From the NCBI RefSeq assembly GCF_003860565.1, contig NZ_CP034157.1, forward strand, positions 2,542,001-2,606,000: a stretch of 64,000 nt of DNA. The letters run 5' to 3'. The notes under the pieces were generated by a model that worked only from the letters and a program-made list of their open reading frames with translations, did not search any database and was not told where the DNA came from. A program made the position numbers and the translations under genes. Below, piece after piece: positions 17,782 through 26,399 of this stretch. Numbering within the stretch: position 1 is the stretch's first letter; each line of letters opens with the position of its first letter. This DNA comes from Cloacibacterium normanense (GTDB taxonomy: Bacteria; Bacteroidota; Bacteroidia; Flavobacteriales; Weeksellaceae).

Positions 17782-18153
17782 TTAACCTATTTTGGGCGGT
17801 TGCCAAATCGAAATAGAAAGTTGAGATAAATAAGGGTCTAAGTAGAAATTTTCTACTTTATTAGAAATTGCGTGAGAAGAAATTTCGCCTAGAGATTTGT
17901 CCGTTTCTTCGCCTAAGAAAACCACACTTAATGAGCAAGAAGTACATTTTGCACAATTGCTATTACAAGATTGTGATTTTTTGGAAGTATCGTGACAAGG
18001 ACTAGATTTTTTAGAAGCACTACAGCAATCTTTCTCGGATTTTTCTGTAGTACAACAAGCAGTTTCTGTATTTTGAGCAAAAAGCATCTGATTAGGAACG
18101 ATGAACATTCCCAATGCGAAAATCATTACAATTATTTTTAAATGCTTTGCCAT
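17782..18153 (-). CDS. Secreted Cys-rich small protein linked to the HMA-TonB receptor
   Basis: The 123-residue product has a signal peptide (LGMFIVPNQMLFAQ) and a cysteine-rich mature part: two CC pairs (ACCTTEK, DCCSAS), SPCHD, and the cluster SCNSNCAKCTSCS. The C-terminus ends ISIWQPPKIG. About eleven cysteines in ~50 residues suggest metal binding in the periplasm or at the surface, and it precedes a metal-type TonB receptor. No named family is recognised. Whether it delivers metal to the receptor, buffers toxicity or regulates is not shown by sequence. Confidence 0.8.
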   Translation of the reverse strand: MAKHLKIIVMIFALGMFIVPNQMLFAQNTETACCTTEKSEKDCCSASKKSSPCHDTSKKSQSCNSNCAKCTSCSLSVVFLGEETDKSLGEISSHAISNKVENFYLDPYLSQLSISIWQPPKIG

Positions 18154-18229
18154 TTCGGGAGCAAAATTATAAAAAAAACTTTGCCAAAATACATTTGTTG
18201 AGTTTTTGACAAAGTTTAACTTTTTTTTT

Positions 18230-19057
18230 TTAATTCTTTTCCAGTGGATTATTGTTGGCTTTCGCTTCTTCTTTCAGCCTTTCTTCCATTCTTTTTCGTC
18301 TATCAGCTTCGTTAGAATTATCTCTACTTTGTGGAGGAGCAGGAGCTCCAAAACCTCCACCACCTTGATTTTGAAAAAATGACATCGGGTCTTTATTGAA
18401 TTTTTCTTGCTGTTTTAAGAATTCGCTTCTTTTCACTTTAATATTATTGCCAAATCTGCTTTCAAAATTAGGAAGTTCAGCAATTTTTTTGGTTTCTTTC
18501 AGGTCAAAAGAATAATCTCCTTTTTCGTCTTCTACTTTTACGATTAATCCTGGCAATCCAGAAAATTTATAAGGGCCATCTATAAAAGGAAGATCTTGAG
18601 TAAACCAAGCAAACCATTTTCTACCTGCAAAAGTAGTTTCTGCCTTTTGAGTTTCATATTCACCGATTTTTACAGTTTCTGGTAAGATTTTCCAAGTAAA
18701 GGTTCTGTCTTCATCATACCAATATTGGTCTCTTGCGATTCTGTCTTTATAAGAAATGGTTTTGGTAGCGTGATTTTTTTCGATGGAATAAGTGATGGCA
18801 GTTCTGAACTGCTCCATAGAATTTCTGTCAAAATTGAAATTTCTGGTTTCCATCGCTTGACGAATGGTAGAATCTCTTTTCATTCTTTTTTCACCATAGA
18901 AAATAGATTTTTCTGTAGAGATGTCTAAGTAAGCATTTTCTATTTTAGGAGCTGCAGTAGAATCTGTTTTCATAGAAACTTGATACACAAAACGTGTATT
19001 TTGTGAAAAACTGAATGCTGACATGAGTCCTAAAAATAAAATTCCTATTTTTTTCAT
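18230..19057 (-). CDS. GLPGLI family protein
   Basis: The 275-residue secreted protein is typical of Bacteroidota. The family signature GLPGLI is present within YKFSGLPGLIVKVEDEKG, together with WFTQDLPFIDGP upstream. A signal peptide (KKIGILFLGLMSAFSFSQ) supports the start at 19057 rather than 19093. The C-terminal ~50 residues are low complexity, rich in Gly/Pro then Arg/Glu/Asn. Family function is unknown; members are often beside TonB receptors. It lies upstream of the Cys-rich gene on the same strand with a 76-base gap, so it might be co-transcribed. Confidence 0.9.
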   Translation of the reverse strand: MKKIGILFLGLMSAFSFSQNTRFVYQVSMKTDSTAAPKIENAYLDISTEKSIFYGEKRMKRDSTIRQAMETRNFNFDRNSMEQFRTAITYSIEKNHATKTISYKDRIARDQYWYDEDRTFTWKILPETVKIGEYETQKAETTFAGRKWFAWFTQDLPFIDGPYKFSGLPGLIVKVEDEKGDYSFDLKETKKIAELPNFESRFGNNIKVKRSEFLKQQEKFNKDPMSFFQNQGGGGFGAPAPPQSRDNSNEADRRKRMEERLKEEAKANNNPLEKN

Positions 19058-19140
19058 GTATAAATTTTCTTTTTGATGATTAAATTTCCCCAAAGTTAAA
19101 ATTTATCTATGAAATACATAGACAAATATTTCGCCACAAA

Positions 19141-19171
19141 TTTGATATTGATTTGAAATGTAGTATTTTTG
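19141..19171 (+). promoter_or_regulatory. Promoter of the suf operon
   Basis: TTTG (19141-19144), 19-base spacer, TATTTTTG (19164-19171), 29 bases before the first ATG. Among the best matches to the flavobacterial consensus in the window. No obvious Fur or IscR site was recognised. Confidence 0.75.
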
Positions 19172-19199
19172 CAATCTAAAATCATTCTAAATAAAAATA

Positions 19200-19529
19200 A
19201 TGATTAAAGTATCAGATTTAGCAAAAGAAAAAGCATCTCAATTGATGAAAGAAGAAGGCTTCAACCCAGAAACCGACTACATAAGAGTTGGCGTTAAGAG
19301 TGGAGGTTGTTCTGGATTAGAGTATGTTTTGAAATTCGACAATGAAAAAACAGAAGCTGACCAAGTTTTTGAAGACAATGGGGTAAAGATTGTGGTAGAT
19401 AAAAAATCATTCTTATACCTTGTTGGAACCACGCTAGAGTTTTCTGGTGGTTTGAATGGAAAGGGTTTCGTTTTTAATAATCCAAACGCTGCAAGAACTT
19501 GCGGTTGTGGAGAAAGTTTTAGTTTATAA
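19200..19529 (+). CDS. sufA: HesB/IscA-type iron-sulfur assembly protein (SufA)
   Basis: A-type carrier of 109 residues that receives Fe-S clusters from the SufBCD scaffold and passes them to targets. The three conserved cysteines are visible: one in [10 protein letters not shown] and two in RTCGCGES near the C-terminus. It is the first gene of the suf run and is two bases upstream of sufB, so tightly coupled. The length is normal. Confidence 0.93.
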   Translation: MIKVSDLAKEKASQLMKEEGFNPETDYIRVGVKSGGCSGLEYVLKFDNEKTEADQVFEDNGVKIVVDKKSFLYLVGTTLEFSGGLNGKGFVFNNPNAARTCGCGESFSL

Positions 19530-19531
19530 GT

Positions 19532-20980
19532 ATGGCAAAATATACAGAAGATGATTTGAGGGAAGACCTCAAAACCAAAGAATACGAAGCTGGTTTTTAT
19601 ACAGATATTGAATATGAAGATTTTCCAACGGGATTGTCTGAAGAAATTGTGCGCATGATTTCTGCAAAGAAAAATGAGCCAAGTTGGATGACCGAATGGC
19701 GTTTAGAATCTTTCAGAATTTGGCAAAAAATGGAAGAGCCAGATTGGGCAAATATTAAATATGAAAAACCTGATTTTCAGGCGATTAAGTATTACGCTGC
19801 TCCGAAAGTAAAGCCAGAATTGGCAAGCTTAGATGAAGTAGATCCAGAATTACTGAAAACTTTTGCGAAGTTAGGAATCAATATCGAAGAACAAAAGCGT
19901 TTAGCTGGAGTTGCAGTAGATATTGTGATGGATTCGGTTTCTGTGAAAACTACTTTCCAAGCAACTTTGAAAGAAAAAGGAATTATTTTCTGCTCTATTT
20001 CTGAAGCGATTAAAGAATATCCTGAGTTGGTTCAAAAATATATTGGAAAAGTTGTTCCAAGAGGAGACAATTTCTATGCAGCTTTAAACTCTGCTGTATT
20101 TTCAGACGGAAGTTTCTGCTACATTCCGAAAGGTGTAAAATGTCCGATGGAACTTTCTACTTATTTCAGAATTAATCAGGCAGGAACTGGTCAGTTCGAG
20201 AGAACTTTGGTGATTGCCGATGAAGGTAGTTACGTTTCTTATTTGGAAGGTTGTACTGCTCCAGCTCGTGATGAAAACCAATTGCACGCTGCTGTGGTAG
20301 AATTGATTGCGATGGACAATGCAGAAATTAAATATTCTACCGTACAAAACTGGTTTCCAGGAGACGAAAACGGAAAAGGTGGAGTGTATAACTTTGTGAC
20401 TAAGAGAGGTTTATGCGAAAAAAATGCTAAAATTTCTTGGACTCAAGTAGAAACAGGTTCTGCGGTAACATGGAAATATCCTTCTTGTATTTTGAAAGGT
20501 GATAATTCTGTTGGCGAATTTTATTCGATTGCAGTGACTAATAATCATCAGTATGCAGATACTGGAACCAAGATGATTCACATTGGTAAAAACACCAAAT
20601 CTACGATTATTTCTAAAGGAATTTCGGCAGGGAAATCTAATAATTCTTATCGTGGTTTGGTGAAAGTTATGCCTTCTGCAAAAGGTGCGAGAAACTTTTC
20701 ACAGTGTGATTCTCTTTTGATGGGGAATGAATGTGGAGCGCACACTTTTCCTTACATCGAAATCAAAGATCCAACTGCACAATTAGAACACGAAGCTACA
20801 ACTTCTAAAATTGGTGAAGACCAAATTTTCTACTGTAACCAAAGAGGAATTGATACAGAAAAAGCCATCGCATTGATTGTAAATGGTTTCAGTAAAGAAG
20901 TTTTGAACAAATTACCAATGGAATTTGCGATTGAAGCACAGAAATTATTAGAAATTTCATTAGAAGGTTCTGTAGGATAA
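19532..20980 (+). CDS. sufB: Fe-S cluster assembly scaffold SufB
   Basis: The 482-residue subunit of the SufBCD scaffold on which clusters are built. Typical conserved stretches are [36 protein letters not shown], and the late [10 protein letters not shown], whose cysteine is part of the cluster-assembly site in the family. There is no N-terminal signal, so it is cytoplasmic. It follows sufA by two bases and precedes sufC by 24. Confidence 0.97.
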   Translation: MAKYTEDDLREDLKTKEYEAGFYTDIEYEDFPTGLSEEIVRMISAKKNEPSWMTEWRLESFRIWQKMEEPDWANIKYEKPDFQAIKYYAAPKVKPELASLDEVDPELLKTFAKLGINIEEQKRLAGVAVDIVMDSVSVKTTFQATLKEKGIIFCSISEAIKEYPELVQKYIGKVVPRGDNFYAALNSAVFSDGSFCYIPKGVKCPMELSTYFRINQAGTGQFERTLVIADEGSYVSYLEGCTAPARDENQLHAAVVELIAMDNAEIKYSTVQNWFPGDENGKGGVYNFVTKRGLCEKNAKISWTQVETGSAVTWKYPSCILKGDNSVGEFYSIAVTNNHQYADTGTKMIHIGKNTKSTIISKGISAGKSNNSYRGLVKVMPSAKGARNFSQCDSLLMGNECGAHTFPYIEIKDPTAQLEHEATTSKIGEDQIFYCNQRGIDTEKAIALIVNGFSKEVLNKLPMEFAIEAQKLLEISLEGSVG

Positions 20981-21004
20981 TCTTTAAATAAGAAAATATA
21001 CAAA

Positions 21005-21748
21005 ATGTTAAAAATAAATAACTTACACGCCAAAATTGAAGACGGCGTAGAAATTCTGAAAGGAATTAATTTAGAAATAAAACCAGGCGAGGTTCACGCG
21101 ATTATGGGACCAAATGGTGCAGGAAAATCTACCCTTTCTTCTGTTATTGCAGGAAAAGAAGATTACGAAGTTACTGATGGAGAAATTCTTTTCGAAGGAG
21201 AAGATATTATAGAAGATGCTCCTGAAGAAAGAGCACACAAAGGAATTTTCCTTTCTTTCCAATATCCAGTAGAAATTCCGGGAGTTACGGTGACTAATTT
21301 CATCAAAGCAGCACTTAACGAAACCAGAAAAGCAAATGGTTTAGAAGATATGCCTGCTAAAGAAATGTTGGCCTTAGTTCGTGAAAAATCAGAATTATTA
21401 GGAATTAAAAAAGACTTCCTTTCTCGTTCATTGAATGAAGGTTTTTCTGGTGGCGAAAAGAAAAGAAATGAAATTTTCCAAATGATGATGCTTAATCCTA
21501 AATTGGCTATTCTTGATGAAACCGATTCAGGTTTGGATATTGACGCACTGAGAATCGTAGCTGATGGTGTAAATGCTTTCAAAAATGAAGGAAATGCAGT
21601 GCTATTAATTACGCACTACCAAAGATTATTAAACTACATTCAGCCAGATTTTGTACACGTTTTAGCAGACGGAAAAATCATTAAAACGGGTGATAAATCT
21701 CTCGCGTTAGAACTCGAAGAAAAAGGATACGATTGGCTCTTAAAATAA
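21005..21748 (+). CDS. sufC: Fe-S assembly ATPase SufC
   Basis: Soluble ABC-type ATPase (247 residues) of the SufBCD complex. Walker A is [14 protein letters not shown], the signature [13 protein letters not shown], and Walker [15 protein letters not shown], all intact, with the H-loop ITHYQRLL. There is no membrane partner; it pairs with SufB and SufD encoded either side. Confidence 0.97.
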   Translation: MLKINNLHAKIEDGVEILKGINLEIKPGEVHAIMGPNGAGKSTLSSVIAGKEDYEVTDGEILFEGEDIIEDAPEERAHKGIFLSFQYPVEIPGVTVTNFIKAALNETRKANGLEDMPAKEMLALVREKSELLGIKKDFLSRSLNEGFSGGEKKRNEIFQMMMLNPKLAILDETDSGLDIDALRIVADGVNAFKNEGNAVLLITHYQRLLNYIQPDFVHVLADGKIIKTGDKSLALELEEKGYDWLLK

Positions 21749-21766
21749 TGAAAATTGTAAATTAAA

Positions 21767-23059
21767 ATGAGTTTATTCGAACAAATAGAACTTCAAAAAG
21801 CTTCACTTTCTAGGAGCAAACTTCAGGCTTTAGAACAATTCTTGAGCGCAGGTTTTCCTACCAAAAAAGACGAAGAATACAAATATACCAACCTGAAGGA
21901 AATTGTAGAAAAAGATTACAATTTTTCTGCTTCAGAGCACCATTCTATCAGCAAAAAACAATTGGATGAACTTCACCTTGGCGAAGAACATTTCGATTTT
22001 ATTGTTTTTGTGAATGGAAAATTACACAAAGAATTATCGAATATTTCTGTAGAAAATGCTGAGTTTTTAACCTTGAATTATGCACTTTCTCACGAATCTT
22101 ATTCAGAAATTATTAAAAATCACTTCAATACAATTGCTAATCAAGATTTAGCTTTTTGTAATCTTAATGAAGCACTTCATGAGAATGGTTTCTTCCTTCT
22201 CGTTCCGAAAAATGTGGTGATAGAAAAGCCAATTCATGTTTTCTATCTTTCTCAAAGTCAAGAACAGAACACTTTCTATAATACCAGAAATTTATTGGTA
22301 GTAGAAGAAGGTGCGAAAGTAGAAGTGATAGAATCTCATCATAATTTTGATGAAACTTACGTGTTTACCAACTCTGTAACCGAAATTTTTGCAGGCAAAA
22401 ACGCAAAAGCAGATTGGCACAAATTGCAAAATGATTCTGATACTTCTTATTTGGTAGACCACACTTTTGCGAAGCAAGAAAGAGATTCTTTGGCAACCGT
22501 AAATACATTTTCTTTCGGTGGAAAATTGGTGAGAAACAATCTAGATTTCATTCATAACGGAGAAAACATCAACTCGTTTATGAACGGAATTACCATTATT
22601 GGTGGGGAACAACTAGTTGACCATCACACTGCGGTTCATCATAACCAACCGAATTGTGAATCTTATCAGAATTACAAAGGTGTTTTCAAAGATAAAGCGC
22701 ATGGCGTTTTTAACGGAAAAGTTTTTGTAGATAAAATTGCTCAAAAGACCAATGCTTATCAGCAAAACAATAATATTTTGTTAGACGAAGGTGCTACAAT
22801 TGATACGAAACCTCAGTTAGAAATTTTCGCAGATGATGTAAAATGTTCTCACGGTTGTACGGTTGGTCAGCTGAATGAAGATGCTTTATTTTATCTAAGA
22901 GCGAGAGGAATTTCTAAAAAAGAAGCACAAGCATTGTTATTATACGCTTTTGCGAATGATGCGATGCAAAACATTGATATTGAGCCTTTAAAGTTGAAAA
23001 TTTCTAAACTTTTGGCTGAAAAATTAGAAGTAGAAATTGCTTTTGAAGATTTAGATTAA
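21767..23059 (+). CDS. sufD: Fe-S cluster assembly protein SufD
   Basis: The 430-residue partner of SufB in the scaffold. The C-terminal core is conserved: KCSHGCTVGQLNEDALFYLR, with the histidine expected at the SufB-SufD interface, followed by ARGISKKEAQALLLYAFAND. The N-terminal half is variable as usual. It follows sufC by 18 bases. The expected sufS is not next; instead a small HExxH gene follows after 21 bases. Confidence 0.96.
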   Translation: MSLFEQIELQKASLSRSKLQALEQFLSAGFPTKKDEEYKYTNLKEIVEKDYNFSASEHHSISKKQLDELHLGEEHFDFIVFVNGKLHKELSNISVENAEFLTLNYALSHESYSEIIKNHFNTIANQDLAFCNLNEALHENGFFLLVPKNVVIEKPIHVFYLSQSQEQNTFYNTRNLLVVEEGAKVEVIESHHNFDETYVFTNSVTEIFAGKNAKADWHKLQNDSDTSYLVDHTFAKQERDSLATVNTFSFGGKLVRNNLDFIHNGENINSFMNGITIIGGEQLVDHHTAVHHNQPNCESYQNYKGVFKDKAHGVFNGKVFVDKIAQKTNAYQQNNNILLDEGATIDTKPQLEIFADDVKCSHGCTVGQLNEDALFYLRARGISKKEAQALLLYAFANDAMQNIDIEPLKLKISKLLAEKLEVEIAFEDLD

Positions 23060-23080
23060 AATTCATATTTTCGTTAAGAA

Positions 23081-23590
23081 ATGAATTTAGAACAAGTTAA
23101 TTTACATCTTAATGCTTATAAAGAAAGTAACCAAATTTTAGATGCAGCCAAGTATCTGATTAGAAATTTCGACTTAGAACATGAGAATTTTGCAGGTTTT
23201 GCGTTCAGAGATGAACTGAAAAATGATGGACTTTTATTAACTGCAGAAGGAGAAATAGGAGAAAAACAAATCGTAAAAATTCCTAGAAATTTGTTTGATT
23301 TTGATATCAAATTGGTTTTGAATATGGTGGCTCACGAAATGCTTCATGTTCGTCAAAAAGACCCAAATTCTCTAGTGGAAGATAAAAATGAAAGAGAATT
23401 TCAAGCTTATTATGAAATGCTTTTTCATAAAGTTTTTCCACAAATTCCTGAGCTTTCGCCTTTTTACATTAAACAATTTGGTGGTAAAGCTTTAGAATAT
23501 TACAAAAGAATGGGAGAAGGTTCTGAATTGCAGCAGAAATATGCCGAACAGAAAAAAGAAGTGGAGGAACTTATATCTGTTCAACCATAA
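23081..23590 (+). CDS. Small HExxH protein of unknown function in the suf operon
   Basis: A 169-residue cytoplasmic protein without a signal peptide. It has the zinc-metallopeptidase-like motif AHEMLH (H85-E86-x-x-H89), and 17 residues after the second His comes E106 in NEREFQAYYEMLF, a spacing seen in some gluzincin-type sites. The rest shows no known domain. It sits 21 bases behind sufD and 27 ahead of an exonuclease gene. It could be a peptidase, or a metal protein using the same ligands for something else. Confidence 0.75.
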   Translation: MNLEQVNLHLNAYKESNQILDAAKYLIRNFDLEHENFAGFAFRDELKNDGLLLTAEGEIGEKQIVKIPRNLFDFDIKLVLNMVAHEMLHVRQKDPNSLVEDKNEREFQAYYEMLFHKVFPQIPELSPFYIKQFGGKALEYYKRMGEGSELQQKYAEQKKEVEELISVQP

Positions 23591-23617
23591 TTTTAAAAAA
23601 AACTAAAACCAACCAAA

Positions 23618-24316
23618 ATGATAAAAAATATTCCGATAGAAAAAGTGCTTTTTCTGGATATAGAAACCGTTCCGCAAGTAAGTAATTTTGCAGAACTTTC
23701 TGAAGCCGAACAAAAACTTTGGGACAAAAAAACTGCAAGACAAAGAGAAGAAGATATTTCTGCCGAAGATTTTTACAGAGATAGAGCTGGAATAATGGCA
23801 GAATTTGGTAAAATTATTTGCATTTCTATTGGGATTTACGATAAAAATAATAAAATTCTCATCAGAAGTTTTGCAGGAGACCATGAAGAAGAATTATTAA
23901 AAGAATTTGGAGAAATTTTCAATCGCCCGAAGTTGCAAAACGTAATTTTGTGTGCACACAACGGAAAAGAATTTGATTTTCCTTGGATTGCTAGAAGATT
24001 TCTCATTAATGGAATGCAACCACCAATTCCATTCCAGATGTTTGGAAAAAAACCTTGGGAAATCCCGCATCTTGATACGATGGAATTGTGGAAATTTGGT
24101 GATTGGAAAAGTTTTATTTCTTTGGAATTAATGGCGCATATTTTTGGCGTTCCTACTCCCAAAGATGATATAGATGGTTCTATGGTTTCGTCTATTTATT
24201 ATATAGAAAAAGACTTGCCGAGAATTGTAAAATATTGCGAAAAAGATGTGCTAACTTTGGCCAATATCTTTCGCAAAATGAGACAAGAAGATTTATTAGA
24301 AAGAAGAGAAGATTAA
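23618..24316 (+). CDS. DEDDy-type 3'-5' exonuclease domain protein
   Basis: A 232-residue ribonuclease-H-fold exonuclease resembling predicted PolB-like 3'-5' exonucleases. Catalytic positions visible: VLFLDIETVPQ (Asp-x-Glu), AHNGKEFDFPWI (Asp), and YCEKDVLTLANIF (final Asp, with the Tyr four residues before it). There is no polymerase domain. It probably trims DNA or RNA 3' ends; its target and its place among SUF genes are unexplained. Confidence 0.88.
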   Translation: MIKNIPIEKVLFLDIETVPQVSNFAELSEAEQKLWDKKTARQREEDISAEDFYRDRAGIMAEFGKIICISIGIYDKNNKILIRSFAGDHEEELLKEFGEIFNRPKLQNVILCAHNGKEFDFPWIARRFLINGMQPPIPFQMFGKKPWEIPHLDTMELWKFGDWKSFISLELMAHIFGVPTPKDDIDGSMVSSIYYIEKDLPRIVKYCEKDVLTLANIFRKMRQEDLLERRED

Positions 24317-24337
24317 ATCTCAAATGTATTAAGAATT

Positions 24338-24667
24338 ATGAAATATACAGACGAACAAATTGCAGATATAGGTGAAAATATCATTAAAGCCTTAAAAACC
24401 GTTTTCGATCCAGAAATTCCTGTAGATATCTACGAATTGGGATTGGTTTATGATGTGCAAATTTCTGAAGATGGAGATGTAAAAGTGGTGATGACTCTTA
24501 CTACGCCGAATTGTCCTGTAGCAGAATCTCTACCTCAAGAAGTAAAAGAAAAAGTTGCGGCTGTAGAAAATGTAAAATCTGTAGATTTAGAATTGACTTT
24601 TGAGCCAAGTTGGAACAAAGACATGATGAGTGAAGAAGCAAAATTTGAATTGGGAATTCTTTTTTAA
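24338..24667 (+). CDS. sufT: SUF-system Fe-S assembly protein SufT (MIP18/DUF59)
   Basis: A 109-residue MIP18-family protein involved in Fe-S maturation. Family signatures: FDPEIPVDIYELGLVYDV, and MTLTTPNCPVAESLPQEV with the conserved Cys. The end FEPSWNKDMMSEEAKFELG is also typical. It is the last gene of the suf run, 21 bases after the exonuclease, and is followed by a terminator. Confidence 0.94.
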   Translation: MKYTDEQIADIGENIIKALKTVFDPEIPVDIYELGLVYDVQISEDGDVKVVMTLTTPNCPVAESLPQEVKEKVAAVENVKSVDLELTFEPSWNKDMMSEEAKFELGILF

Positions 24668-24694
24668 TCCCAATCATTTCACAGATAAAAATTA

Positions 24695-24724
24695 AAAACA
24701 CCAAATTATTAGGTGTTTTTTTTA
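24695..24724. terminator. Terminator after sufT
   Basis: AAAACACC ... GGTGTTTT around an AAATTATTA loop, then T's; 28 bases after the sufT stop. It also overlaps the end of the convergent GNAT gene. Confidence 0.88.
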
Positions 24725-25273
24725 TCTCCAATCCCATAAAACCACTAACCAATCTATTCCAAAGACATCAGTGTAACGATGTATGGTTTTAAAGCCTATC
24801 CTTTCGTGTGCACGTATAGAACGAGTATTATTTACTGCAATTTCTGTGATGCAAAAATCATAGTCTTTTTCTAAATTTTCTCTGTAAAATTGGTAAATTT
24901 CATCAAAAACACCTTTACCTCTTACTTTTTCTCCCACACAAACTTGTCCACAAACCATGTAATTATAATCAGAAATTTTCTTGTTTTTGTAAAAAATTTC
25001 ATCAAAAATTTTAAACATTGGCTCTAGAATTGGAATTAAGTTTTTAGATTTTTTAGTCATTGCTAAAACATACGCTTCTACTTGGTTATCGACTTTCAGA
25101 ATTGTGTGTTTCTCTATGTTGTTTAATGCTTTTATTTCTGAAAATGAATGCTTTACCGTAACGAAGCCTTGTTTTGCTTTGGTGTCTTCATCTACAGAAT
25201 CCTTATGGTTTTGGGCTTGTAATTGAAGAATTTGTTTCAATTCTTCATCTGTTTCAGAAAATTTGTAAATCAT
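24722..25273 (-). CDS. GNAT-family N-acetyltransferase
   Basis: The 183-residue acetyl-CoA-dependent acyltransferase has the acetyl-CoA loop QVCVGEKVRGKGVFDEIY and the closing motif EIAVNNTRSIRAHERIGF. Start is ATG at 25273 (MIYKFSE), two bases after the last base of sseA on this strand; the longer TTG reading would overlap sseA. The substrate is unknown. It is last in a run with sseA and a small membrane protein. Confidence 0.87.
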   Translation of the reverse strand: MIYKFSETDEELKQILQLQAQNHKDSVDEDTKAKQGFVTVKHSFSEIKALNNIEKHTILKVDNQVEAYVLAMTKKSKNLIPILEPMFKIFDEIFYKNKKISDYNYMVCGQVCVGEKVRGKGVFDEIYQFYRENLEKDYDFCITEIAVNNTRSIRAHERIGFKTIHRYTDVFGIDWLVVLWDWR

Positions 25274-25274
25274 T

Positions 25275-26174
25275 TTATACACCTTTAGCAATTTCTTTTC
25301 CTTCTCTTCGGCTCCATTCGCTCCAAGAACCTACATATAAATTCGGCACTTCGAGGACTTCGTCCGCAGACTTTCTGTCTGTGCTCAGTGTGACGAAACC
25401 AGCATAGTCTAAAGCCAAAATCGTATGACAAGCAGTAACGCCAGAACCACAGTGAATGATTAATTTTTTTGTCATGTTTAGCTGTGGCGAAGCATCGGCC
25501 AAAAATTGTTGATATTTTTCCTTCAAAATTTCAGGAGAAAGAAACTCGCCATTTTCATCTAAATTTTCAGAAAAAGGAATATTGATTGCGCCAGGAATAT
25601 GTCCTGCAACTAAATCTATCGGTTCGCTTTCTCCACGGTATCTGTAAGCATCTCTTACATCTATGACGGTAGCAGAATTTTCGGTAATTTCTTTTTCTAC
25701 CTCTTCCAAAGTTGAGGTTGGCCAACTCCAATTTTCTTTCAATATAAAAGAAGTTTTTTCAAAAATTTCTTCACCAGATTTTAAAGGAATCCCGGTCTTT
25801 TCTGCCGTTTTAAATCCACCACTCAAAACCTGAACTTTTTCAATTCCAAAAGATTTTAACATCCACCAACAACGAGCCGCTGCATTTGCACCGTTAGAAG
25901 TGTCATAAACCACAAGGTGTGAATCTTCAGAAATTCCTAAATTTTGTAGAGTCTCTGCAAATTTTGAAATCTTTGGCAAGGGATGCCTTCCTCCGAAAGC
26001 TGCATCTTCGCCAATTTCTGCTAAATCTTTGTCAAGGTCGATAAACCTAGCACCTTTGATGTGATTTTGCAGGTAATTTTCACGGGCATCTTTTCCCGTT
26101 CTAGCATCAAGAATCACTAAGTTTTCTTGATGGAAAATTTCTGAAAGTTCGGTTGCAGTGATGATGGGTTTCAT
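25275..26174 (-). CDS. sseA: Sulfurtransferase (two rhodanese domains, SseA-like) with a 16-residue insert
   Basis: Transfers sulfur from thiosulfate or 3-mercaptopyruvate. Of its 299 residues, the N-terminal domain is a non-catalytic rhodanese and the C-terminal domain carries the active loop HCGSGVTACH, the CGSGVT form linked with mercaptopyruvate specificity. Between LALDYAGF and PNLYVGSWSEWSRR, where relatives normally run on directly, sit 16 extra residues (VTLSTDRKSADEVLEV) encoded by a palindromic repeat; see the repeat entry. The frame stays open, so the protein may still be made. The ATG overlaps the upstream small gene by four bases. Confidence 0.92.
   Translation of the reverse strand: MKPIITATELSEIFHQENLVILDARTGKDARENYLQNHIKGARFIDLDKDLAEIGEDAAFGGRHPLPKISKFAETLQNLGISEDSHLVVYDTSNGANAAARCWWMLKSFGIEKVQVLSGGFKTAEKTGIPLKSGEEIFEKTSFILKENWSWPTSTLEEVEKEITENSATVIDVRDAYRYRGESEPIDLVAGHIPGAINIPFSENLDENGEFLSPEILKEKYQQFLADASPQLNMTKKLIIHCGSGVTACHTILALDYAGFVTLSTDRKSADEVLEVPNLYVGSWSEWSRREGKEIAKGV
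25347..25394. repeat. Palindromic repeat inserted in frame in sseA
   Basis: A 48-base unit (16 codons). Its ends GTCACACTGAGC and TCGAAGTG (read on the minus strand) are typical of a flavobacterial intergenic repeat, and a small inner hairpin CAGAC-AGAAA-GTCTG lies within. It falls in sequence that is normally continuous in the family, just after the active-site helix. Confidence 0.65.
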
Positions 26175-26389
26175 TGAAAGAATATTATATATGAAATTAA
26201 GAAAATGTGTATTAATAGCAGTAAACTTGGAATTAATATTGACAGTTTTTTATTGCCTCTTTTTTTGAAGAAATTATAGGTTGATATTATTACCATCACT
26301 GGAATTACAAACACAGAGAAGATAACAATGATGAAAGTAACTAAGCCTAAACTTGCTAAAACTGGACTTTCTTCAAAGGTTTCTATCAT
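26171..26389 (-). CDS. Small two-helix membrane protein
   Basis: A 72-residue protein with two clear transmembrane segments (about residues 14-38 and 50-71) joined by a short basic loop NFFKKRGNKK. It has ATGA overlap with sseA downstream and starts 10 bases after the HMG-CoA-lyase-like gene, so it looks like a real operon member. No family is recognised; function unknown. Confidence 0.65.
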   Translation of the reverse strand: MIETFEESPVLASLGLVTFIIVIFSVFVIPVMVIISTYNFFKKRGNKKLSILIPSLLLLIHIFLISYIIFFQ

Positions 26390-26399
26390 TATATTTTAT

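Noticed and set aside
24695-24724. Terminator as part of a larger repeat family
   Set aside because: It is an ordinary hairpin with a T-run and no shared ends with the other repeats.
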